Shown: piece after piece, positions 11,029 through 20,559 of the stretch
How the letters are laid out: every line of letters begins with the position of its first letter
Position numbering within the stretch: position 1 is the stretch's first letter
Assembly: GCF_019320115.1 (NCBI RefSeq)
Contig: NC_089581.1
Coordinates: 11,099,707-11,163,706 of the forward strand
DNA length: 64,000 nt
Source of the DNA: Miscanthus floridulus
Taxonomy: Eukaryota > Streptophyta > Magnoliopsida > Poales > Poaceae
Direction of reading: 5' to 3'
Position numbers and translations under genes: made by a program
Notes under the pieces: generated by a model
Databases searched by the model: none
What the model was told of the DNA's origin: nothing
Seen by the model: only the letters and a program-made list of their open reading frames with translations

Positions 11029-12189
11029 TGGTGTATCTTCTTTCGGGTTAAAAAACTAATAAGCCAGGGACCCTGTATTGGTTGTGTCCTCTCTTGCCAA
11101 TACCGGAGAGGTTTTCCTAATCTCCCTGCTTCATATATTTGGTTCTTAACCTTGTTATCTTACGGAAGAATTGAAGGAAACAGGTTGCAAGGGCAAACCT
11201 AGCGCCCAGACGTCCGGGCCTAGGCCTATGGTTGGACGTGGCTCCCATTTGACGCACCCGCCGTGCCTCTCATGTAGGCTGCGCCCGTCCAATAGGAGAG
11301 CGCTCGCCACGCCTACGTCACCACGCGCCTACGCCCCTGCTCCCAAACCGTGATGTACGCAGCCTCCTCCGCCTAGTGTCTATCTTACTCCGGAGGCAGC
11401 GTCCGTTCGTACGGAGCTCCCTAACTTGCCCGACGCACGGAGCTCCCGCGCCCATCGCAGTGGTGGACCTAGAATTTTTCTAGAGCCTCATAAGAACGAA
11501 GAACAAGTTCATATAAACATATCGACTACTGATATAAAATAAAAAAGTATGGTTTTACCAGCTCCTACTCATTTTAAGAAAAAAGGTAAAAATGGTTACT
11601 TGTTACGATGCTTGAAGGAGACAGATCTGGAGCTGGAGCCGGACAGACCACCAATCATGGAGCAAGGAAATGGAGATATCACCAATTATCTCAGTAATTA
11701 TGACAATAAAATAAATTGTACATTAACAAATTGCTACCAAAAGTCTAATATAGACTATGTAAGCTCACAGGTATGCGCTAGATACATTTTTAAACATTTT
11801 TCTGAGACCGTCGAAGAATGGTAATTTAACTATGCGTAAAAATAAAAAAATAATTATGAATTACTACATGGTAGTATCTGAGAGTACTATCGGCTGCTTG
11901 TTTTGTCGCTCTGTGAGACTTGAGAACCAACGAAGTGATTGATTATGTAGCAGGTAGTGATCGACGTGCTAACCAAGACGCTGCATTCTACAGAGCTGCC
12001 GACTCGCCGTAGAGAGCCCGGGCAGGTGCCCAGGGTCGCCGGGCCCTGGGTCCGCCTAGGGTCCCTCGTCCATCACTCCTTCGTTTGGATATCCTGCTGG
12101 TTTCCGGAGGGACGATACAGCAAAAAGTGGAAGAAAAAGAGATGCATCGTTCGATCTACTTTTGAAACATTCAAATACAACAGTTACAA
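11029..12189. other. mixed repeat DNA, including an unrecognised 91-codon open frame
   Basis: Contains a GC-rich stretch around the near-palindrome CCCAGACGTCCGGGC (about 11208-11222), which resembles the right end of the next element (CCAGACGTCTGG at about 13043). An open frame at 11549-11824 (91 residues, starting MVLPAPTHFKKKG) has no motif I recognise. The block 11200-13060 may be one GC-rich non-autonomous DNA transposon, but the termini are not proven. Confidence 0.35.
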
Positions 12190-12535
12190 CATATATTTAA
12201 AGGCAGTTAAAATACTTAAAACATGCTTATGAAACATTTAAAAAACACACCTGAAATACACTTGAAAACTATTACAACCATACGCAACATCAAATAAAAC
12301 ACATGCAACATATGTGGGAACATATGAAATATCCAGATAAACACAATTGCAACATGCGTCCGGAAAACACAGATGAAACATAACGCTGAAACATCTGAAA
12401 ACATACTCTTACAACATGCCTTTAAAACAATTGCAACGTGTGCAACATCCCCCATCTACTTTTGCAACATCCATATGAAACAAATGCAACATACCTAACA
12501 CTTGAAACAACTGAAACATATAATTGCAACATAGG
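12190..12535. repeat. array of degenerate AACAT-type repeats, copy 1
   Basis: About 350 bp of loosely repeated units of 18-25 bp built on TTGCAACAT / GAAACAT / AAAACAC, followed by a GC-rich segment to about 13060. The same organisation recurs at 61320-61680. Such arrays are typical of subterminal regions of non-autonomous plant DNA transposons; the superfamily was not determined. Confidence 0.6.
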
Positions 12536-13060
12536 GGAGAGAGGGAGCCGGGGAGTGCCATGCCCGCTAGATCTGCGGGCATTGGGGGCTCCCGGTGGAG
12601 GGAGGGGCGCCACCGGGTTGGGGGAGGAGGACGCGGGGGAGAGGGGGGAGGAGGAGCCACCAAGGGTCGAGGAACATAGGGGAGGGCGGAGGCTGCAGCG
12701 GCCGCCCATGCCAGAGCTGTGCGTCCCGTGCCGAAGTAGGGCCGTGCATCGCATCGGGGCCACCGCCGGGTCGCGCCCGTCCCTGCACCAGAGTTGAGGC
12801 CGGGGGTGTCCGGCCAGAGAAGAGGAAGGGGGTCGCCAGGGTTGGCCGCGTGGATCAGTGCTTGTGCTCGTGCCGGGGACCTCGCCGTGCGGGAGCAGGA
12901 GGAGGGAGACGGAGGCAGCATGGCGCAGGGGGAGAGGAGCATTGAGGCGTGGGTGCGGCGGATGTGGAGATGCCACGGTGGGGGAAGGGGCGTGGGAGGA
13001 ATGAGCGAGTGTGAAAATGAGCGGACGGAGGCGTCTGTCTGTCCAGACGTCTGGCATGTA
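12536..13060. other. GC-rich segment of the AACAT-repeat element
   Basis: Strongly G-rich on the plus strand. Open frames exist in almost all six frames, as expected for GC-rich non-coding DNA, and none has a recognisable domain. It ends near CTGTCCAGACGTCTGG. It is probably the body or terminus of the element whose repeats lie at 12190-12535. Confidence 0.45.
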
Positions 13061-13193
13061 TCATTATCGAGTTTGTAATTGTTTTTTTACACCAATAAAA
13101 TATTAGTCGTGCAGCCTTTTCACAAATGTTCTCAATGAGTTGCACAAACAATTATGGAACCGACACTTGTTTAGAGGAATCGACAGTTGTTTA

Positions 13194-13443
13194 GGTTCGT
13201 TCGGTTAGCATGGAATGGAGCTAGGAACTATTCCAGCTTATCAACGTTATACAAATTAGTGAACCATTCCAACTGGAAATCGTTCGAGGCACTCGTTCCT
13301 AAATAACCAAATGAGCCCTTGAGATGCCGAATCAGATAGAACAGAGCTAGGAACTATTCTAGCTTATTAACATTATACAAATTAGTGAACCATTCCCACT
13401 GCGAATGGTTCGGGGCACTCGTTCTTGAGTACCGAACCAGCCC
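13194..13443. mobile_element. dimeric Tourist-like MITE (TSD TTA)
   Basis: Two head-to-tail units of about 125 bp (13194-13318 and 13319-13443) share AGCTAGGAACTATTC, ACAAATTAGTGAACCATTCC and GGCACTCGTTCTT-like blocks. The outer ends GGTTCGTTCGGTTAGC and the reverse complement of the right end (GGGCTGGTTCGGTAC) are inverted. The whole dimer is bracketed by TTA (13191-13193 and 13444-13446), as for PIF/Harbinger MITEs. Confidence 0.7.
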
Positions 13444-13478
13444 TTATGATACTGAATCAGATAGCTACAAGCTCATGA

Positions 13479-14666
13479 TCAGAAATGTTTCATGTTCTTG
13501 ATTACGCTTTCAAACAGAGTGGGTTGGTCTGTCTCATGCAAGCACAGCTGCAGTCCGGAGTGGGGGTACTTGCCGATTTCCTTGAACTCGTCGCTGAGGA
13601 CGCGTGCCTCCCTCGATCCCAGGTCGATCTGGACAAGCCCCATTCCCCCCACCTGCAGCATCACGGCGCCGCTCCGCTCGCCGAACCGCAACAACCGGAT
13701 GGCGCAGCCCGGACGCTGCCTGGCGATGGCGTGCCTCTGGACCACCACCTGCAGGGTCCACCTCGCCGCCGGCGCGGACGCCGACAGCGACCACATGCTT
13801 ATGCCACCTGACCTGGCGACGAGCAGGCTCAGTCTTCCATCCGCTGAGGAAGCCAGGAGCCCCTTGTCCGTGTGTTTGGGGCACCTCGCCACCTGGCTGA
13901 AGCATAGGGGTGGCAGCTCGATGACCGTGGCGCTCGCCGTGCTGACGTCCAGGGCGACGATGCACTGTTCTCTGCACAGCCAGTGGACGGTGGTGCCTCC
14001 GAGGACAAGCGGCGGGGAGCAACGGTTCGGGAGGGTGCTGATGAAGTTGGGCAGGAGGCGGGTGTGGACGACGTGGCCTCAATCTCCGCGCTCCGACGAG
14101 AAGATCCTCGTCACCAAGTTCGTGCCGGCGATGAGGATCTGGAAGGAGCGGCCGGCGTCGCCGACGGCGAGCAAGGTTCGTGGGTACATAGCAGAGATGC
14201 CAGGGGAACGGACGCGGGACACGCGGCCGGTAAGGGTGTTGATGACGCGTAGCTCAGCGGAGATGGCATGGCGTCGGTGGAGGACGACGAGACAGCCGCG
14301 CGAGACCATGGGCTCCTGCCAGCCCAGACATTCGGTTTCGAAGGTGAAGGGAAGGCGTTGCTCCTGGAAGAAAGCATCGCGAGACCATGAGCGCTTGCAT
14401 GCAGGAAGCGCCGAGGAGGAGGTCAGGGTCGAAGCCGCCGCCACCGCCGCCGGTGGCGCGTGGCGGCGGTGGCGGAAGTCCGGGCTGAGGATGGCCCGGC
14501 CGATGGGCTTGGAGGTCGCGGCGGCGAGGACGATGGTTTTGGCGTCTGAGCGCACGAAGATCTCGATGAGGATATCGTCGGGGATGTGCGGCGGCTCTGA
14601 ATCGACGCCCGTCGTCGTCCCGTGGCGGCATGTGCCGACGCGTCGGCGCCGTTTCGCCGAGGACAT
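13479..14666 (-). pseudogene. F-box protein gene with a single premature stop
   Basis: The predicted start MSSAKRRRRVGTC lies at 14666. An F-box follows (HIPDDILIEIFVRSDAKTIV..ATSKPIGRAIL), then a beta-rich C-terminal domain like that of the gene at 62008 (VLGGTTVHWLCREQCIVALD; DGRLSLLVARSGGISMWSLS; GLVQIDLGSREARVLSDEFKEI). The frame is open to 13479 except for one TGA at 14076-14078, where Trp would be expected (SSERGD-stop-GHVVHTRLLPN). Restored length would be about 395 residues against 415 in the intact paralogue. F-box proteins recruit substrates to SCF ubiquitin ligases; the grass C-terminal domain is, I think, DUF7595. It may be a recent pseudogene or a segregating null allele. Upstream ATGs come from tandem repeats at the 5' end. 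Confidence 0.85.
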
Positions 14667-14830
14667 GGCTGCTGCCTCTGGATGGCTTGTCGAAGCTGTA
14701 AGCCCGCATGTGCCGACGCGTCGGCGCTTCGCCGAGGACATATGGCTGCTGCCTCTGGATGGCTTGTCGAGGCTGTAAGCGTGCCGACATGGCTGCTGCC
14801 TCTGGATGCCTTGTCGAAGCTGTAACCCCG
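14630..14830. repeat. three tandem copies of the F-box start-codon region
   Basis: Units of about 72 bp, each containing GCCGAGGACATGGCTGCTGC (or a variant) followed by CTCTGGATGGCTTGTCGA and AAGCTGTAA. The third unit is shorter and lacks the CGTCGGCGC part. On the minus strand each copy holds an ATG preceded by the same leader, so upstream in-frame ATGs are duplicated. Confidence 0.85.
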
Positions 14831-15502
14831 CCGAGCTTTTATACGGGTTTAGCGGCCGCCGTCGCAGAGTATATATGCACGCGCGAGGTCCTGGCCTCCG
14901 TGCTCGCGTCGAGTGGAGGTAGAAGAACTCGATCTCATCCCGTCCCTGTTCGAAATTAGTTGTGCTCAAATCTAAATAATTTTGAAATTTTTAATAAGGA
15001 CATATAATAAGAGGATATATAAAGACTCACATACTGCTGATTAATCTCTTCGGGAGAAAAAGAGTCTAATCAAAGTGTTTAATAGTAATGATGAAATTAA
15101 TGGAAACATGTGGTAAATTTTATTAATCCTAATATCCCCTTATGTTTGTGCGAAGGGAATATACTAATTAACAGCTGATAATTTATTCACAAATAAACAT
15201 GTTTCATATATACCATCGGATATTGTCCCTCTACTCATAAAAAACTTTTTTTTGGGTACAAGATTTAGTTATATAACTTAAAGACTAACATACAAATGGT
15301 TTTCAAATTACGTAGTTTGAGAACATTTAAGTTGTATATGTAGTATTGCAAAATACCTGCAAAACTAAATACAATTTAAAAGATGTTAATAATATATTCT
15401 GTGGAAATTACTAATCAAAGATATACATCAAATAAATAGGCGACAACTATGTTACAAAATCATATGTGACAAGTTTTTTTTTTTACAAATACTCTGTACA
15501 TC
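14831..15502. other. F-box upstream region and AT-rich spacer
   Basis: GC-rich to about 14950 (probable promoter side of the F-box pseudogene, minus strand), then AT-rich DNA without recognisable genes. Confidence 0.45.
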
Positions 15503-15505
15503 TAA

Positions 15506-15623
15506 GGTGCTGTTTGGTTCTTGCAACTGTAACGCAAATGAAAATAAATTAGTTCATTTACATTCCCTTGCGGTAACATCCACAGCTTTAATTTCATTTG
15601 CAATTCTATAACCAAACAGCACC
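15506..15623. mobile_element. Tourist MITE with perfect TAA target duplication
   Basis: A 118-bp element. The left end GGTGCTGTTTGGTTCTTG and the reverse complement of the right end, GGTGCTGTTTGGTTATAG, share a 14-bp perfect terminal inverted repeat, and the similarity continues to GCAAATGAAA. TAA flanks both sides (15503-15505, 15624-15626). It is a classic PIF/Harbinger MITE. Confidence 0.9.
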
Positions 15624-15679
15624 TAAGTATTACACCCAGCCGATTAAAAATTTTCACCCAACCAAACACTACACAGATA

Positions 15680-15785
15680 ACATAGGTACTACAAATTCGA
15701 AAGATCGAGGGGATGGATGGCGCCGTCGATGCGCCCACCCTCGCCGTCGTCGTCCTATGACGCGGCGGTGCTTGGTCGACGACAT
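15680..15785 (-). pseudogene. 5' stub of an F-box gene
   Basis: The minus strand from 15785 reads MSSTKHRRVIGRR, the same kind of start as the F-box genes here (MSSAKRRRRV, MSSPKRV). It loses F-box similarity within about 20 codons and runs into unrelated DNA next to a MITE. Its upstream flank (about 15786-16100) matches the flank of the stub at 56779. Only promoter and first codons survive. Confidence 0.6.
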
Positions 15786-16460
15786 GCCGGGATTGCTCGG
15801 GATTTTCCGCTCGTGGAATCTCGCGCGCGCCATCGCTGGCGGGCGGCTAGCTTCCCTTGTATAGTACTCCTACCCGCTTCCGGGGAATCAGGGTTGGGCT
15901 TCGCGTGTGCTTGTTGTTGTTGAACTCTGGAGCCTCTTGGGACTCGGTCGGTAACGTGACACGGCAACGAGTCGGACTCGAGACGGATCGGGGCAAACGC
16001 ACGGCCGGCTTGCCATACCCCACAAGAACAAACCATGCGGCTGCGCGCCTTATCACGATGAATCCGATTCGGTGGTGCAGGACCCCCCGGTCTACTTGTG
16101 GCGATGAAAACAGATGGAAACGAGCACAAAAATTCTCTTCTTGTTTCGTTTCTACATTTAATCACTGAAATCGGGACCGGATCCAAAAAAGCAATATGTG
16201 AAAATAGAACATACATGTATACAAAATAAAATAAAATAAATAGTGGTGGAGTTTCAACGGAAATGAACGGAAAGCGGAAACTTATTATGCTGGGATAACA
16301 CGCTCAATACGCAATAGTCATTGCATATAGATCAAAAATACTGTACAGGAAGCTATGAGCTATGCAAATTGCACTAGTAACCGGCTTAGAGTACGATAGA
16401 TAAGTAAATCACATACACAACTCTAAAGTGCACATAGTAGTAGGTGCCAATGCCATCTGT
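15700..16460. repeat. segmental duplication, copy 1 (partner at 56720-57340)
   Basis: Long stretches match 56720-57340 in the same orientation: GACGCGGCGGTGCTTGGTCG, TTTTCCGCTCGTGGAATCTC, CACGATGAATCCGATTCG, AAGCGGAAACTT, GAGCTATGCAAATTGCACTA and AAATCACATACACAACTC, with small insertions and substitutions between. It includes the F-box stub and its 5' flank. Confidence 0.8.
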
Positions 16461-16816
16461 CTGCATTCTAGAAAATTTAAGATAGATTAACAGAGAACAC
16501 ATGGGTCATTATTGAGTTCATTGTATTTGAGTACAAAATTTTGAATGCTTGCATGCGTTATATTACATGACAGATAGAATAGACAAGTACCACAATTCAA
16601 AAAACTACATGAGACAAAAACAAACTTGACTTTGATTTTGCAACTAGTAGACCATAGTCACCTGTCATAAAAACCATCATTATTGAATACGATGAAGGCT
16701 ATTTCATTCGTCAACATAAATCTGCAAAGCCGACATGGCACTCTTGAAACAGTAAAATAAAAGAAACCATGGAGACTATCATGGGAGTTGTGGAAGATGC
16801 GCAATGACAAGCACCA

Positions 16817-16925
16817 TGTTCGCTTGGCTTATAAGCCGTACTTTTTCAACTAACGAACAGTATTTTTCTCTCACAACAAATCAACCAACAGTACTTTCAG
16901 TCATGGCTTATCAGTCAAACGAACA
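16817..16925. mobile_element. MITE with 21-bp imperfect terminal inverted repeats
   Basis: The left end TGTTCGCTTGGCTTATAAGCC and the reverse complement of the right end (TGTTCGTTTGACTGATAAGCC) are nearly identical. The centre has TTTTTCTCTCACAACAAATC. The same style of element occurs at 5633 and 60957. No convincing target duplication was seen; a hAT-type origin is possible. Confidence 0.65.
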
Positions 16926-16934
16926 TGGCAAATG

Positions 16935-17155
16935 TTTTTCAGAGGCATGATCCAACTTCATCGGCCTGGTTGGCAAATTTTAAAAATCAATGTTTCTTGC
17001 ATTCTGTTCGTTTCAAGGATGACCTGCGGTCATCCTTTTGTGTTTAGCTTGATGCTTTTAGTTAATCCTTGTTTGTAAGTACGTTCTCCCTTTTATTAAT
17101 ATAAAATCTATCACTGTAGGGATCTCTCCCACAGTCTTTTGTGGTAAAAAAAAGT
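16935..17155 (+). mobile_element. possible L1-type LINE 3' tail
   Basis: Non-coding DNA with TTGTTTGTAAGTACGTTCTC, TTTTATTAATATAAAATC and a final TTTGTGGTAAAAAAAAG, resembling the 3' ends of grass L1 elements. No ORF2 sequence precedes it, so it would be strongly 5' truncated. Confidence 0.35.
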
Positions 17156-17298
17156 TTATTGTGAAAATTTATTTAGCCACTAATTTAATGATACTAATTA
17201 TATACCATAAATATCATTATTATTATATATATTTGGTTAAAGTTCAAAATATTTAACTTCTCGGAAAGTAAGAATCACACTCTCTAGGACAGAGAGAG
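17156..17298. mobile_element. Stowaway-like MITE remnant
   Basis: The right part, read on the minus strand, has CTCTCTCTGTCCTAGAGAGTG, CTTACTTTCCGAGAAG and TTGAACTTTAACC, characteristic of Tc1/mariner Stowaway MITEs, and a TA at 17299-17300. The left terminus is not recognisable. Confidence 0.5.
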
Positions 17299-18479
17299 TA
17301 TGCAACTAAATAGAAGCTTATGATCATACTAGGAAAGGGTTCTTAATCGCGGTATAAAAATATCTATAAGTAAAGGTTTGTTTGTCATGACTCCTCTCCG
17401 AAGAGCTCCTTAATGAAAGTCGGAGCACTTGAAGAGGAGCCACAAATTACGGGTCCTTCTCCAAACTAAAAAATGAGCATTACTCTTCTACTATTCATTA
17501 GAAAACAGTTACCTCGACTCATCCATAGAATCTGGCCCCGAAACCAAAGCCGTGCAATATAGATCCTAATAGCACACTCGCTTAGGAACCAGAAGGCAAA
17601 ATTGCACAAATAGCTATTAGCACGTGATTTTTTTTTTAAACTGAAGTTAGTACGTGATTGAAGACCATAGAAGGCTAGAAGCAATTGAGCACTTATTTCG
17701 CGCGTGAAAGTTTTAGGGAAAAAACCCAAAAAATTACGTTGGTGCAGTGGTGGCCGTCACCCATGCTGACTTGAACTCGCACCTGTGTTTCTGTATTCTT
17801 TTTTTTTTTGAAAGAGGTGGAGGAGCTTGTGTTTCTGTATTCATATTTTGTGATATTCTGAATACCTCAACTTTACAAACTGAAGATGCCACGAGTATAC
17901 TTTTTAAGCATGGCGTGCTTTGATTTAGGTTCCTGATCATGGAATGATTTTATTGGAGCTGGTTCTTGTAGCAATTGATCACCAATTTATGATTGGGTGC
18001 ACGTTGCATATTTATAGATCTGCGACTAAATAAACCACTAAGTCGCAAAAAGACTGAATAAACCACTAAATGCAATACTCCAGTTACTTGTTCATGTATA
18101 TTAGAATTAGGTTTACTTATTATCTTACCGGTCTATTGTTCCTACAAAGTTATAACCTGCAAAAGAATCCGCTTTTATTGGTTTTTTCATAGTGTCTTAT
18201 TTGCTTCTTTCTTATTTTACAAAATTGACTTATCATAAGTTCACAACTCATGTGCTCGATGTTCTTTCATAAACTATGCCTCTTTTATGCTAAAAAATGA
18301 ATAGCTATACTCTGTGCGCGGTACACAATGCGTTGAATTATGTTTCTTTTTCAAATAGCTAATCATTGTCACTGACTGTATCAGGTTTAGGATCTACCAT
18401 TTTTTAGAAGGAGATCATCTCAGCTTTCAAGAAAGCCATTAGTTGTTGATACAAAGCAATGCTGGGGATACCAGCTAGA
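17299..18479. other. AT-rich spacer, no gene recognised
   Basis: Several short open frames lack recognisable motifs. Possible old transposon DNA; nothing can be named. Confidence 0.45.
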
Positions 18480-18870
18480 CAGAGATGTCTCAAACAAAAA
18501 ACAGCTTCCCTATTACCTAGCCTCAATATCCACGACGCTCATAAATTGAGCGTAGCTCGCTGTAATCTGTCCACCCAGATTTAAGTCTCTGACTTGACAT
18601 GGATGTTCGTATTTTCGTGGATTTATTCAAGGATTTAACAGCGCTATTCTTTCAGTGGTAGGCGATGTGCCCGTCGATAGCGAGGCGCCGTGATGATTTC
18701 GTCAATCTCAATATTTGTCAAGGTGCTCATAGAGGTAGGGTATGCGTGCATGTGTGCGTTCATAGAGGTGAGACGCTTGTGGTAACTTCGTCAATCTCAA
18801 GATTTGCCGAAGTGCTCATAGGGGTATGGTGTGCATACGTGCGTGCGTTCATAGAGATGAGTGTGCGCTC
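18480..18870 (+). mobile_element. retroposon 3' tail with duplicated segment
   Basis: Contains CCCAGATTTAAGTCTCTGAC, TTGACATGGATG..TTTTCGTGGATTTATTC, CCGTCGATAGCGAGGCGCCG, TTCGTCAATCTCAA and GGTGCTCATAGAGGTAGGGT, a set found at the 3' ends of a common grass retroposon family (RTE-like LINE, from memory). The segment from TTCGTCAATCTCAA to the TGCGTTCATAGAG block is present twice, about 80-110 bp apart. Confidence 0.5.
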
Positions 18871-20379
18871 CTATAGGGTGCTCCCGTTTAGCAGGGCTTC
18901 TCCACCGGCTTCAGGAGCCATTTGCTATAAAATCCTTGTTCTATAAATCTTGATATTTTCTTCTCTACTATATACCAATCCTTGATATTTATCTCCTCCT
19001 TGATGCTTATTTTAAAGTCTTGGTTCTTTTCTTCACTCCTTGATTTGGTATGCTTTTAGAACTGTTCCTCACCACCTTCTTGCGTAATCTGAAGATAAGT
19101 CTTAGGATTGTTACCCCTAGCATAATGAGGACGATAGTATCGTAAGTTGAGCCAATGATTGAATTGTGCATATTTATTGTTTGTTGAATTGTCATCATGC
19201 TTAGGATTGTTTTGAATCTTTGCAATGATTTTGTTGGGTGTTCCTGTAATTTCATTTAGTTTATTGGCCTAAGGTATAAGGTCTTGTCTAATAAATAGTT
19301 GGGTTATGGTTTTCTTCTGTTTTCTCTATCCTGTCTTTTCGGAGTAGTCTGCACTCTTCGGCTTATATCTCTATTCTTGGACAACCAAAAATCATGAGAA
19401 AATTCTGGACAATAGTAGACTTCAATATCTTTCGCTGAGCATAAGAATCACCCTGATAGCTATTTTAGTTATGGAGATACGAAAATCACAAGGCGATGCA
19501 TTTGTGCTGTTTGGAACCTGGAATAGTTTCTGTTGTGCACTTTTTTCTACCACCTAAACTATAGAATTTAGAAAAGTGTTATATAAGAAAGTTGTGGAGA
19601 ATTTTATAAGCTTTCCAACGGTATAAGCTACAACATTATTGGATTAACAGAATGACAGCTACAGTTGTTTTACCACACTGCTTTTTTCTACTCGCGAGGA
19701 ATTTCAGATTTCTTGTTCTTGCCTATACACGGGAGTACCATAGGGATGTCAGGATGTTTTGATATTAGTTAGCTTATCTATAAGGAGGTGCAAGCTATAT
19801 TTTAGTGTCCCCTAGTTTATCTTTTCTTAAGGGTGTATCCAAGTTGAAGAATTTACAAGATGAAGTATCCTATGTTTTAGTTTGCGCAGCGGAAGCGTGG
19901 TGGTACCCAAAGATGTGTGAGAAGGAAAAGTAGTACCTTGCTTATTAAGTCAACTAAGGAATCATGAGTTGAACTACCTAACATGCACCTGGAGTTATCC
20001 ATTATGGAGCATGGAAGTACTATCTTTCTGGGAGTAAAAGTGACATTTAGGAGGATCACAAGAATCTACAAGACATCTTCACTAAGTTGGTCTTGAGCTT
20101 GTGTTATCCTCGTTGGAACGAAATTGGTTATGACTTGAAAAAGTGCTATCACCTAGAGAAGTAGAAGTCGCAGCCTATGCCCTTAGAAATGGAGAGTTGT
20201 GCTAAGAAGGGTCGGATGACACCAAGGATCAAGAATCATATTCCAAGTTCGAGCTACTTAACCGAAATCATTAATGTTTTGAAGATTGGTAGTAGAATCT
20301 CCTTCTAACCAAGAAATTCATCAGGCTTTGTTTAAAGGTGAATATTTTAAGAACGAGAATTGATAGTATGGACTAAAAA
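18871..20379. other. decayed repeat DNA, probably old gypsy internal sequence
   Basis: No open frame of useful length. Because it precedes a gypsy polypurine tract and LTR it may be the eroded internal region, but I could not identify protease, RT or integrase motifs. Confidence 0.3.
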
Positions 20380-20559
20380 GGAAAGGTGGCCTAGTGACTT
20401 GGAGTAAGATTCACAAGTATGCGAAGTAAGACGGAATTCTTATCAGGACGATGGAACTACACGATGAAGTAAAGAAGAGTCTAGAGACGAAGTATCCTTA
20501 TCTCCTAGTCGACGTCGTCCGAATCTCGGGGACGAGATTCATCTTAAGGGGGGTAGAAT
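20380..20559 (+). pseudogene. 3' end of a Ty3/gypsy polyprotein and polypurine tract
   Basis: A short in-frame piece reads MELHDEVKKSLETKYPYLLV, resembling the region after the integrase chromodomain of Tekay/Del chromoviruses (..TWE.ED..R..YPHLF). It is followed by ATCTCGGGGACGAGATTCAT and the purine-rich CTTAAGGGGGGTAGA at 20543-20557, which would prime plus-strand DNA synthesis. The LTR starts right after. Confidence 0.55.

Noticed and set aside
12409..13151. Several long overlapping frames on both strands
   Set aside because: Stops are rare in all six frames because of GC richness. The translations are proline/arginine/glycine runs without domains.
13492..14778. 428-codon plus-strand open frame
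   Set aside because: It lies antisense to the F-box pseudogene in GC-rich third-position-biased sequence. Its protein has no domain while the opposite strand has clear F-box homology.
19007..19255. Minus-strand gypsy gag fragment
   Set aside because: Some residues recall gag, but the match is too weak and no zinc knuckle or neighbouring domain supports it.
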